Shown piece by piece: positions 50,421 through 61,410 of a stretch of 64,000 nt of DNA. The position numbers and the translations under genes are program-made. Position 1 is the stretch's first letter. Every line of letters starts with the position of its first letter. Source of the stretch: Sipunculus nudus (taxonomy: Eukaryota > Annelida > Sipuncula > Golfingiida > Sipunculidae); the NCBI GenBank assembly GCA_026874595.1, contig CM049306.1, positions 37,338,019-37,402,018 on the forward strand, in the 5' to 3' direction. The notes beneath the pieces are model-generated. The model ran no database searches and had not been told where the DNA came from. It worked only from the letters and a program-made list of their open reading frames with translations.

Positions 50421-50790
50421 CTGACCTCTACCCTCCTCCAACAGCGGTTAATCACTGCAGTCGTTCTAGACATCCTTCGTGTCACTGCGGCTTTGTATGG
50501 CAATTTGTTTCTCTGGACTGGAACACCTGGGTGCGCACAGAGCACAGAAATGTAATCACACCATATTTTAAATATGCGACACCCTCGCTCGTTTGTTTTA
50601 TTACACCGGGACACAATCTCTCATTGTTCTTATTCTTAGACCTATGTCTGAATTGGTGTTATCAGAGCAACGAGAACGGGTGTCGTCCAAAGATTCTTGC
50701 CATACAAAGCAGCGGTTAAAAGAAAGGATGTCTGGGTCGACTGCAGTGTATATAACCGCTGCGGAAGGAGAGTAACTGACACCCCAACAC
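50411..50790. mobile_element. Fold-back element with ~115-bp inverted arms
   Basis: The left arm (50411-50528) and right arm (50680-50790) are diverged inverted copies. Shared text, read on the left arm, includes CAGCGGTTA, CACTGCAGTCG, AGACATCC and GCTTTGTATGGCAA. The ~150-base centre is unrelated. The outer ends of both arms are CA/TG-rich. One arm-like fragment also occurs at 35.09 kb. No coding capacity; likely a foldback or MITE-type element. Confidence 0.65.
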
Positions 50791-50929
50791 ACACATTGCT
50801 TCAGCCAATCACACACGTGCAAAAGTGTACTGGAGCGCCTGTGCCTCATTGCATCCAATTATTCATACCACCTGGCTATATTGCAAAACGGTAAGTAATC
50901 AGTACAATAGGGACAGGACAAAACCTTTA

Positions 50930-50992
50930 TGTAGTGGTTGAGGCGGTGGACTTTGGAGCCGTAGGATCCCAGCCCGATCTCCGCCAGTGACT
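50930..50992 (+). repeat. tRNA-like SINE head (relic)
   Basis: TGTAGTGGTTGAGGCGGTGG resembles the D-arm and A box of tRNA-derived SINEs. GGATCCCAGCCCGATCTCCG stands in the position of a damaged T-arm/B box. No body or tail is clear. Confidence 0.4.
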
Positions 50993-52606
50993 TCAAAGAA
51001 AATGGAGATATATAATAGAACGTAGAGGTTAACCTAGCCCCCCGCATATGAATCCCGCCAGCTTAATAGTGATATAACAAAAACATTCTCCTCATATGGT
51101 CATCATTATACCGATAGAATATTGGCATATCCGAATATACTTACTTCAAAATAAATTTTATTTAAACCACTCTTTACAATTATTCAACAAAATACTATAG
51201 ACTACCTTTTTATTACAAATCAATGAGGTAATTCGTTCCAACCGTTTGCTAAATTGTAACGATATGCGATGACTTAATGAATAAATTATGAGAAGAACTA
51301 GATGACTTTTTTTTCTCGAAATCGCTATAAAGAAAAAAAATGCCTTCTAGGCCCCTTAAAAGTAAGGAGAAGGTTAAAAGGAACTTGGTCCAGAATTCCT
51401 GAAAAAATTAAACAGGGCCTATGCGCTATAGGACTGAATGATGGGTCAACTTTATAGACGGCAATAGTGTATGAATAACGGCATCTCTCTGCCTGGTACC
51501 GTTATGTACGAGATATTTCTAAAAGTTAATCATGATTCAATGAATAGGCTACAGAAAGGAAACCTATCCATCGATTAGTTGATTTTTTTCCATCATTAAA
51601 TCCTATAAGAACATTACCAAGAACACAAAGTCAACAGGAATGGTCTATTTGTCACATCTCTTCTTTATATCCACATAGTATAATAGGACCACACAGACCC
51701 TTTTTTCCCACAGCGCTTTGAACGTGTACGTTAAAGAGATAATAAGTATTGTAATTTAAGACTCATAAAAGTGTAATGGAAGGAGAGTAGAATCTTACTT
51801 AGAAGAGTATCCATTAGGAGAAAGCTGGAAGACCTGCGTCTTGGGTTGAGTGTAACGTACTGTGAAAAATTCCGATATTTAAAATTATTCATGTCACAAT
51901 GAAATGAATGACTGAACCGTGTAATATATACTTTTGACATTTACTATTGACATTAAGTACTATTTACATAGGCACAAGGGGCATGATTTGGTTGACATAT
52001 TGTATAAACTCATTTATCCGTGTGCATTTGCCTTTAAATTCCGCGTGGTAACGCCGGTGGATTTCTGTGGTTTGAGTCCATTGAGTCGTTTGGTCCTACC
52101 AGACACTTCTTGCATGGTATTCAGCGAAACAAGTCTAGAATCAAACTAAGGGGGCTCCAAGTGTACCCGTGAATGTCTCTAATGAGAAGAGAGATCGCTA
52201 GACAGACAAAGACCATCTTGATAAGACAGCAATCAGTGGGCCTTGTGCAGCTTATAGACTAGTCGCGGACGAACTATAATCATTATACATGGGTTCTCCT
52301 TAAATAGACATCAGAACACCCGTGCACCTCGCTGCGCATTCGAAAACGTTAAGCGTGTTTGAGGTCTCCTCACAAATAAAATTGTGAAGTAAACATATAG
52401 GTGCACACGGTACTCAAAGTAACTCAGGGAACACGATTTTTAACGAGACTTGTTAAATGCCGTTCTTCCAACATGTCGAACAACTGACTAACGACTATAC
52501 CGTACATGAAACAAAAAAATATGTAACTGCCACACCGGCCTATAGGTAGCAGCACCGGCTATTACGGGTATACTTTTAAAATGTCTTTTTTTTATTCGTT
52601 ACGTAT
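50993..52606. other. Non-coding stretch
   Basis: No supported gene or bounded repeat. Confidence 0.45.
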
Positions 52607-52607
52607 A

Positions 52608-53894
52608 TCGGGTGGCCCAAAAAAACGCACCTTAATATCACAACAACTCTTCATTGGAATTTCATATAATTTATGTGCATATAGAACCTAAGAATGCTGC
52701 AAAGTAACTGTCCAACGGTTTGTGCACTTAATAAATTAGAAAGTCTGATGTCCTAAATTGTAATTCCGGCATGTGGTATAAAACCTGACAGACAATCGCA
52801 ATGGGGCCTCCACCTTCTCTGCAAACTGCTCCCAGGCGTTTCTTCCCTGAGTTAATTGAGTCTCTAATCTCTCCCAAAGTTATTTTTTAGCCAGCTTTGC
52901 TTGATTTTCGCCTTGAGGTCTTTTTCAGTAAATTTTTCAGTTCGTCCGGCATACAGCTTTTCACTTAGAGAATTCCATATCGCATAATCCATTGGATTGC
53001 TGGTTGGGCTTGGGTTCTACGACTTTTATGTGAAGTTGCACCATCCTGCATCACTATCAGGGTACAATTTCTTACAGTCCGGTATAAGTCTGTGGTCTAA
53101 AAGTTTAATGTATGCTTCACTATTGATCTTTGTTTTTTCTGTCTTCCTTAGAATACTTATCATCCAACGGTTTATATTGAGTTTTCCTTTTTAATGTTTC
53201 ACATTTGAATCTTTCCTGGATGTCTGTACACGCTTATAAGAGATACGTTCAAGTGTTTTTGTAATTCTTCTAACAGAAGTACGCGGTACATTGAGATCCC
53301 TTGCTATTTCTCTTTGAGATTTGCGAGTACCAGGATTATCCTCCCGAGAACATATTGCCTCCTCAACGTAGGCAATGTTATTTTCTGAGCGTGCAGTCCT
53401 TGGCCGTCCACTTCTCTTCTTTTTATCAGTCGATCCTGTTTCTTTATTTCACGAGATCAAACGATTTACTGAACTTATTCTGTCCTTGCCCAGGAAATGC
53501 AGACACTATGGTTTGCACCTTGCCGGCCTTCTCCATAAAACATTCTTTAATAACAGCTTTATCACTATCTGAAAAAAAAAACAACTTGAACCATACAACT
53601 TGCAAGGATTATTTGACAAAACTCAAGACAAGTGCATGTATGAGTTAAGTGTCAAGAACCTATCACCTGCCATTCAAGTGTCAGCCACCTACACAGTGCA
53701 GACTCAGGAATGCAAATTTGGATATCAGATACTGTAATTAATCTAGTGCACAAAACTTTTAATTCAGAGTCAGTTAATTTGCAACAGTAATGTAAAACAT
53801 AATGTTTAATATGCTGGTAAAATATTATCAAATTGTATCTAGTAGTTGTAAAGATATTAAGATCTTAAGTTCGGTACGTTTTATTTGGCCACAT
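52608..53894 (-). mobile_element. Decayed mariner/Tc1-like transposon
   Basis: The ends form imperfect terminal inverted repeats: GGGTGGCCCAAAAAAACGC at the left and, reverse complemented from the right, ATGTGGCCAAATAAAACGT. TA-rich sequence flanks both. The ~1.29-kb length and the single minus-strand transposase fit the Tc1/mariner superfamily, which inserts at TA. The coding region is broken, so the copy is dead. Confidence 0.8.
52791..53575 (-). pseudogene. Broken mariner/Tc1-like transposase
   Basis: Minus-strand fragments in three frames appear in the right order. Near the N-terminus are VIKECF and a Gly-Arg-Pro-Arg (GRPR) linker (about 53395-53412). Next is a helix-turn-helix segment with NPGTRKSQREIARDLNVPRT (about 53290-53370). 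The QDGA motif of the second catalytic aspartate follows at about 53033-53047, then NPMDYAIW of the third at about 52975-52998, and a C-terminal KKRLGAVCREGGGPI. The region that should hold the first catalytic aspartate appears deleted. Several stops and frameshifts are present. The subfamily is not decided. Confidence 0.8.
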
Positions 53895-54135
53895 AATACA
53901 CCAATTTCCAGTATCCCCCCAGGCTATCCAGTAAGCAAAGAAGGAGTTTTTTATGGTTGCATCTTTTACAAAAATGTTTGACTTTGACACACTTTTGAAT
54001 AACAACAGTGACAGATTCGGAATGCTAGTTATCTAAAGACACATCGGAGACTTGATCATTTCAAAAGTGGCTAGGTCATGCATTTTGGGCATAGGTACTG
54101 TTATCTATGGGTTTGTATTCCAACAGTTCCTTTTT

Positions 54136-54175
<40 letters not shown>

Positions 54176-56699
54176 TCCAATGACTGCAATGCCTTATACG
54201 AAAATTGAGCGGAGTCGCAAGAATCACGGTAAGGATGTTCTAAATATAACCATAAATTTTGCTTTTCGTGCTTTTGAGCCACACCTTTAAACCTTGTTGT
54301 ATAATGTTAAATCAGACTAAAAGGACAAGTCGACAGTTTCCAAGTTCTTAATATAACACAGTAGCTGATAAACCCGGGAAACCGGGCTTGTTATGGGGAC
54401 TGGGAGGTGTATTAATGAGATGAGGAATATTGGCTCAATTTTTTAATTCTAAAAGTTAAAATAAATATAGATTTCAAGTGGGATACTGTCTCAATAAGTT
54501 ATTTAGGAATACATTTACAGATATTTTGTGGTGATGTGATTGTGGCAAGAAATTCATACATCGGTATGTTCACCTAGACTTGCTCAGTGATGATGTTAAC
54601 ATTTGCGAACCGGAATGGGACACAGGGGCATTCAGATTTTCGAAGATCTTTGACTGTTACATATATCATTATTGTTAGACGTATAAAGACCGAAACGTTA
54701 GGGAGATATGAAAGATAAAAAGAAGGGGGGGGGGGTGTCCGACTTTCGATCCGCATCCATTAATACATGTAGACATAAGTAATAAGTGTCAAGGGATCTC
54801 GAGTCCCCTGTTGTTCACATTAACTGACCCTGCAAAAGGGTCAGTGACATGGTCAAATGTAAGGTCAAACATGCTTAAATCCATCAATGACAGCATTGTT
54901 TATTCATATGCAAAACAGACCTCAACCCTGCGCCGGACTACACATGCAGGCATTCCAGTCTTTGCCGACGGCAGTTCGGCTGTTTTCAGTAGTAACCTCC
55001 AAGCATTTTGAACGCGGTTTCGGAGAACATTAAGGACAAAAGTATTAAGTAATATAAGTATTAGATAAATTGAATGCCCAAATGCGCCGAGCCATTTTCT
55101 CTCTCTCATATGTTTGGGGGTTTACTTGAATCCGATTTTACCAGATCTTCTTCTAAATAAAGAAGCTTAAGTAATTCAATAACTGGACCGATATGAAATA
55201 TCAAACGCCCCTGTAACAGGTAAAAGGCAGGGAGAGCCTTCACGGAGATTCACGGTCTTAAATTATACAGCGACACGCTTGTTGCTATGAAGTGTGCCAT
55301 CGTCGAAGTAAATGTTACGTGTTTCAGTTTTTACCCATAGTGAGTAAAAACTCTCAACTGTGTGAGAGGAATTAGCAAATTTGTCTCGTTATCCAGCAGA
55401 TGTCGCTCCATAACGCTCATTGGCGATGAGGGTGTATGCAGGTGGACAAAGCCCGAACCGCGCCAAAACAACTACAAACGAGTATAGTTCTTGTAGTGTA
55501 ATCCAGTTCACGATAAATCAAGGAGTGAGTTAATAACAAGCGTGAAGACCAACATGGAAAAGAAGGCGATTAAAATATCAAAATTCCTCTACGTGGAATC
55601 TCTTCGAGTCCTACCTGTGAAAGTCAACCGAACGACATAACTACTTGTATTGATTTGCTATTCAGAAGATTTCGCAAGATGTCCTAAAGAGAAGTCAATC
55701 CATGCAATATCAGGAACTCATTTAGGGACGTTTATATTCTACTCTCATCGGCCGAACCAGAAAGGAGCCAGGCTTGATGGCAAAACAGAATGTGATTTAC
55801 GACACCAAAACTCCCTCTCTGCAATGTGATCAATTCTTGAACTCCGAGGTCCCCGCTTTTATGTTCGGTGGATTTAACATCAGACTTTCACAATGGATTA
55901 TATGAAGAACATAAAACATTGAACAAACGAAATAAAAGCAGCATCACGTGAATGTTACCGAACGATGGGATTTTTTTGTGCCGTGCTAGCATGAAGCATC
56001 GTCACGTGATCGGGTAACGTGACGTTAAGCGGGGCGATTCATAGCAAATCATTTTATGGGGTGTATCTGTCGATATTATTTTCATAGGCATAATATGTCG
56101 ACCAGTTCTGCGTCATTTGTTTTGTCCGATAAGCATAAAAAAATACAAAGATTATAAATGCCATGTAAACTAGCAGTACACATTCTCAGTACTTTATCAT
56201 CTTTTAGACTTATGGAGTTTTGAAGCTCGACACCGAAATAATTAGATTTCCCCGAAAAAAAGACATGTTGAAACAATTTAATGTATAAATGATACATAAA
56301 ATCCTATCCATAACCTGCATGGGAAAAGGAATAACTACATTAACATATTCCAAGAAGTATGTTTTACACCCACGTTTGTTTATTAAATAATTACTGAAGA
56401 ACAGCTCCGATTTCCATGACGTTTTTGGAAAGATGGCGCACTTGTTTCTCTTGTTTTGGATATAAAAAATAATGCTTGTAAGAATATTGATGGCCTGACT
56501 TTTCTTAGCTGATTCTCGGCAGAATCTAAAAGTTTCTTTGATTCAATCTCAACTATTTCTCACAAAAAAATCTACATATATATGTGCATATATAAACTAG
56601 AAAACTGGCAGTCGACAGGCGACTACATGTATCCGCCAAATCACAGAGACATAGGTAAAGTTAGGCATTGAATGTTCCTGACATGACATGACATGAAAT
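53895..56699. other. Non-coding stretch with small structures
   Basis: Besides the CTTT microsatellite and a G11 run (54725-54735) there are two short hairpins: CTGACCC/GGGTCAG (54824-54844) and AGTTTTTAC/GTAAAAACT (55326-55352). A 28-codon ATG frame with a good start context (ACCAACATGG, 55553) has no recognisable product. Confidence 0.4.
54133..54177. repeat. (CTTT)n microsatellite
   Basis: About 11 near-perfect tetranucleotide units. Confidence 0.95.
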
Positions 56700-57497
56700 T
56701 TGTGGCTTCAGAAATGCCAATCTTTCAGGCCAATATGGCAAACAACTCCTGAGAAAAAGGCATCAACGAATAATACGAAAACGGGAAATTAGGAGGCGCG
56801 ACCTGTCATGTTTTCGAGAAAACTCTCCAATAAGGATTGACATGCAAAATTAAAGACATTGAATCACTCTTGATATATGACTGATTTTCATCCAAAGCAA
56901 ACGCACGGATTGACGCCACACAAAAACGATTGCAGATGGCGCCACCAGTCTTGAACATGATTTAGATCCAAGATCTATGAACATGCACAGCTTCAGCCAA
57001 ATACATTGGACCAATCACCAAGTCGAACAGACGACAAATGCATGGATGGAAGGCACGCGGAAAGGATTGTCGGTGGCGTGAACATTCTCGAGCACGAGAT
57101 GGAGAGATCCAAGCACTATGGACAAGCAAAATTTCAGCCCAATACATTGAACCACTCCTGAGAGTGTTATCACTAAGACATCCAATTTCATACTGCATGA
57201 AAAGGATTGCAGGTCTTTGTTACGCACCAGTTCATATATGAGCGAATAAGTATGCTGGGTTTCGGACAAATCGGTCCAAGGCTCTCAGAGGAGTTCTCCA
57301 GAAACAAACGCGGCGGCGGCGGAACCGGTGTGAAACATAGAATACGCAAAACTCTGTTTTGGCAGATACAATTAATCTTTTTTCTGCTAAAAATGTATAA
57401 ATGTATCATGACAACATCCCTGTTTCTGGAATTACATGAACCTAAATCTGGGAAAAAAAGACCTGTACCTCTGCAGTCTCAGAAGTACAATTAAAAT

Positions 57498-57573
<76 letters not shown>

Positions 57574-58135
57574 ATATATATAAGGTTGTACCACCAGTCA
57601 TATCCAGCTGATAAAGTTTCCATGATCAATCAGTATACAACATTTTAGAGCAATCCATCAAACACTGCTGATAAATTGACATAATTGCTGAAAACTCGGG
57701 GTCTCAAAAATACAGTTAACTTTTTACTTTGAAAGCCATCGAAGATGTATGGACATGCAACATTTCAGGTAGATACTTCAAACCACTCTTGGGCTATGTG
57801 CACTGATGCATGAAACCCAAAAACAATTGAAGGTGGCGCCACAGGTCTTGTATACAACAAAACTATCCCAGATGTATGGACATGCATAATTTCAGACTTA
57901 TATTTCAAATCACTCCAGAGAAATAAGGGGGAGCATACACTGTGCAAAATAATTAAAGGTAGCGCCACCAGTCTTGTATACGAAGAAGCTATCCGAAATG
58001 TATACATATGCCATATTTCAGTCTGATATATCAAATCCCTCCTAAAAATAAGCAGGGACATACACTGCGCCACCAGTCTTTTTACGAGAAAGCCATCAAA
58101 GATGCACGGACAGTCCAAATGTCAGGCCGATACAT
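56700..58135 (+). repeat. Diverged tandem array, ~115-150 bp units with GGCGCCACC
   Basis: At least eight units share the order: GGACATGCA, a TTTCAG(G/C)CC block, AATCACTCCTGAGA-like text, then AATTGCAGGTGGCGCCACCAGTCTTG in the better copies. Unit landmarks lie near 56.72, 56.85, 56.99, 57.12, 57.75, 57.88, 58.00 and 58.11 kb. The array is interrupted at 57.2-57.7 kb by unrelated sequence and a (TA)n(TG)n tract. It has the look of the internal repeat body of a bivalve-type non-autonomous element whose terminus is at 59.93 kb. Confidence 0.7.
57502..57582. repeat. (TA)n(TG)n(TA)n compound microsatellite
   Basis: TA units to about 57553, TG units to 57572, then TA again. Confidence 0.95.
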
Positions 58136-58222
58136 CAGGTGCACAGGGCGGGCCAAGCTCATGCAGCTGAAGCAGGCAGTTGCCCCAAGTCAAGCGAAAG
58201 CTAATTGCCAGCTGCAGCTACA

Positions 58223-58286
58223 GCACTGAGTGAACTCTTGACCTGTACCAGGCTGCACTGGGTGAACTCTTGACCTGTTGCATAAT
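58223..58286 (+). repeat. 32-bp direct duplication
   Basis: GCACTGAGTGAACTCTTGACC at 58223 recurs as GCACTGGGTGAACTCTTGACC at 58255. Confidence 0.85.
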
Positions 58287-58979
58287 CTGATACAGTTCTC
58301 AGTCTGCCAAAGCTATAAATAGATCCAGACTGAAATTTGGCCTGTTGCCAAATCTGAAATAGTTGTCAGTCTACAAAGCTATTATTAGGTACAGACAAAA
58401 TGTTGATATGTTGCCAAATCTGTTAATAAATATATAAAACTTCGGTTACAATGCTTTTTCCAGTTGCATATTCATAAGATTGTTTTATCAACATGTTTAG
58501 AATAATTACAGATGCTTATTGGAAAGAAAACCAGAATATTTTATTCATGGATTTATCTTACACATAAGCTGGATATGGACTCCAATTATTTATGATGTAC
58601 AGCCCTGCTTATATACACAAAGAGCTCGGTTTATTAATAAAATAAACCTACTAGCTTTTTGTGACGAAATTATCTCACAGTCCTTTCATTGCCAAAACTC
58701 ATTTAAGTAAAGTTGAACAAAGACCTCCTAAGAATAATTTTTGTGCAATGTAACAGAAGTTGAAACAACAGTTTTGCAGAAGAAAACTATTGCAGCCCTC
58801 AGTTTGAAACTGCTTACTTATGACTACAAGACCAACTTCAGCTTTCTATGACTCCACCAAAAATCAATAAACCCAATACAATTCAGAGAACCCTACCCTA
58901 GGATAATTCTTGTGAAAAAGTGAAACCACTCAGCTTGACAGTTTCATCATAATACAGTTTTAAGCTAAAAGAGGCTAAA

Positions 58980-59930
58980 ATTGCGAGGTTAGTTAACGTA
59001 AAAAACAGGTCGATGAAGGTGGCGCCACCAATACCTTAATTTCAAATTTATCTCATGAGACCAACATTTGCTTAAAATTTGGTGATGATAACTCCAACCG
59101 TTTGTGAGATCGTAAATTTAGTATGCTTTTTTTAGCCAAATGACTATAAGTTCAGCTTCCTGTAACTCGGCTAAAAATCACTGAAATGGAACCATTCAAA
59201 CAAGTTTGAGAGAAATTGTTCCTGGAATCATTTCTGTGAAATATTGAACAATTTGGCTGAATGATTTCGAAAAAGAAGATTTTTAAAGGTTTTCAAGCTT
59301 TTCCCTCGTAATATCGAAGTCAATGCAGTTGGTGCCACAACAAGCTCAATCACACAACATTAGATATGTTACTGATTTTCGCGTAAAATTTGGGGACGCT
59401 TGCTCCTGCTATTGCTGAGAAATTGTGGGTTAATGTACTGATGACCGATGACCCCTTTACAAAAAAGGTCGATGCAGGTGGCGCCACCAATACCTTAATT
59501 TCAAATCTATCTCATGTGACCAACATTTGCATAAAATTTGGTGATGATAACTCCAGCCGTTTCTGAGATTGTAAATTTAGTGTGCTTTTTTAGCCAAATG
59601 ACTAAGTTCGGCTAAAAATCACTGAAATGGAACCATTCAAACAAATTTGAGAGAGATTGTACCTGGGATCATTTCTGTGAAAAATTGAACAATTTGGCTG
59701 AATGATTTCGAAAAAGAAGATTTTAAAAGGTTTTTAAGCTTTTCCCCTGTAATATCGAAGTCAATGAAGGTGGTACCACAAAATGCTCCATCTCACAACA
59801 TTAGAAATGTTACTGATTTTCGCGTAAGATTTTTTTTAAAGAGGACTGCCGTTTTTTAGATAGTATGGGTTTAAACGGACGACGGACTACGCCACACCAT
59901 CGCATAAGCTCACAGGTTCGCTAAAAAGGG
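58980..59930 (+). mobile_element. Bivalve-type element B: 459-bp tandem duplication plus terminus
   Basis: GGTCGATGAAGGTGGCGCCACC at 59008 recurs as GGTCGATGCAGGTGGCGCCACC at 59467, and about 380 bases after each match closely (AATTTGGTGATGATAACTCC, CAATTTGGCTGAATGATTTCG and so on). After the second unit comes ACGGACGACGGAC (59874-59886), then CGCATAAGCTCACAGGTTCGCTAAAAAG ending near 59930. That is the same kind of terminus as element A (GACG tract, AGCTCA, CTAAAAA). No protein is encoded. Confidence 0.75.
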
Positions 59931-60875
59931 GCACCACCAGTCTGGATCAACCATATAGCTCTCGGTGGACGATAAACAAACCAAGTTTTAGTGCAACCAA
60001 TGTTAATTTTCAGGTGACGTCACCGGCCTTTTGTAGCTGTTAAAATCAATTCTGAATTTCATAATTCATCCACCAGTTCCCGAGACTCCCGTTTTTTCGT
60101 GTGATTTTTTATAATGAAGTCTTTTACTTGCTTCCACGTGCGATTTCGTACCATAACTCGAAGAATAAATGTTACACTGACTTTTTGGTCACAACAGAAG
60201 ATATATCAGGACTTGTGAGCACGTGAGGTTTGAACTTTCCGGGCCTTATAGTTAAGATTTGTGTTCTGATGATGTTCAGACTAATGCGGTCAAATGGCTG
60301 CAAGATGACTTCCCTTAACAGGCTGTCTCTTCTGGTACCACGAATCTGCTGCAGCAAATAAAATTCTCCACAATCCATTAGCTACCAAATTTCAAGACAT
60401 TCCTTGACAAAAACAGTTTAAAAAATGTAAAGCTTGAAGAAGGCAATACCTTATTTCTGTAGCAGTTAAGGGTTATACATAATCAATTCAGCCGTTCGTG
60501 AGAAAATCAGGCCTCTCGTATAATTTTTTACCGACGGGAGTCTTAGCCTCAAATATGGGTTCGGAGACACGTATTTCTGCCATTACCACAAGTCTTAGAA
60601 ATTATCAGTGACACGTGTTTAAATCTCCATGGTCACATAGTATCTCTAAAAAAAACAGTTACAATTTCTCATTATATGAATTGTATGTGCCACAACTAAC
60701 AAAGAATATAGGCCACAGTGGCCTCCTTTTTACCTATCGGGACTTGTTGGCATGTTTGATTTTCGGGGTCTCATGATAACGATTTGTGCAATGTTATGTG
60801 GCAGCCCGATGGGAATAAAGACGGCGACTAAAATTCACATTTCTAGCTCAGTTGATGTAAATGAGTAAAAATACA
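59930..60875 (+). mobile_element. Bivalve-type element C (diverged)
   Basis: It starts directly after B with GGCACCACCAGTCTGG and includes an ATAGGCCACAGTGGCCTCC block (AGGCCA-n3-TGGCCT palindrome, 60710-60724). It ends with a worn GACGGCGACTAAAA...TAGCTCAGTTGA...TGAGTAAAAATA terminus. The inner half has no clear partner in the window. A 68-codon minus frame inside is not convincing. Confidence 0.5.
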
Positions 60876-60877
60876 GA

Positions 60878-61410
60878 ACAAGGGGGCCATGGGCCGTGAC
60901 ACTCAGCTGACTTTTACATACAGTTGATGCATGCATAAATTAATGATATTATGATCTGGTGAAAATATTTGATAAGGAACCTTGAACAATGGGATGAATG
61001 GCTCAAGTGTGGTTATAATCATGCGTTTTGCCCAAAGTCCTATTTAAGGTGTCAAAGAAGATTTTACAAAGGACTACCTAGATGCTCAGTCAGAAGTTTC
61101 TACATCAAACTGCTAATGTTTGTGCCCATCTCACTAACAGAGAGCTAAAATCAGGTGCTTTCACACAGCTCACAGAATATAGGTCACAGTAACAATATTT
61201 CATGTTTCTTAGAAATTTTACAGGTACCTCCCTGGATTTTAAAATTTTCTGTGTCCAACTGTAATCAATCATGAAATTCTGTCTTATAAAGGGAGTTCAG
61301 ATCATGTTCTTTCACAAATATTGCAGAATATAGGTCACAGTGAGCATGGTGACAAAGATGTGCCCAGAACCTCCCAGCATGTTGTGATAGAAGATTCTAG
61401 TGGATATTAT
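60878..61410 (+). mobile_element. Bivalve-type non-autonomous element, copy D (relative of A)
   Basis: It opens GGGGCCATGGGCCGTGACACTCAG (60883 onward) and continues with ATTATGATCTGGTGAAAATATTTG and AAGGAACCTTGAACAATGGG, matching copy A at 10.65-10.77 kb phrase by phrase. ATAGGTCACAGT blocks occur at 61180 and 61331. The GACG terminus is not found, so the copy is 3'-truncated or its end has decayed. Confidence 0.65.

Noticed and set aside
55553-55639. 28-codon ATG frame with a good start context as a small protein
   Set aside because: No Shine-Dalgarno-like or conserved feature applies in animals, and nothing but the ATG context supports it.
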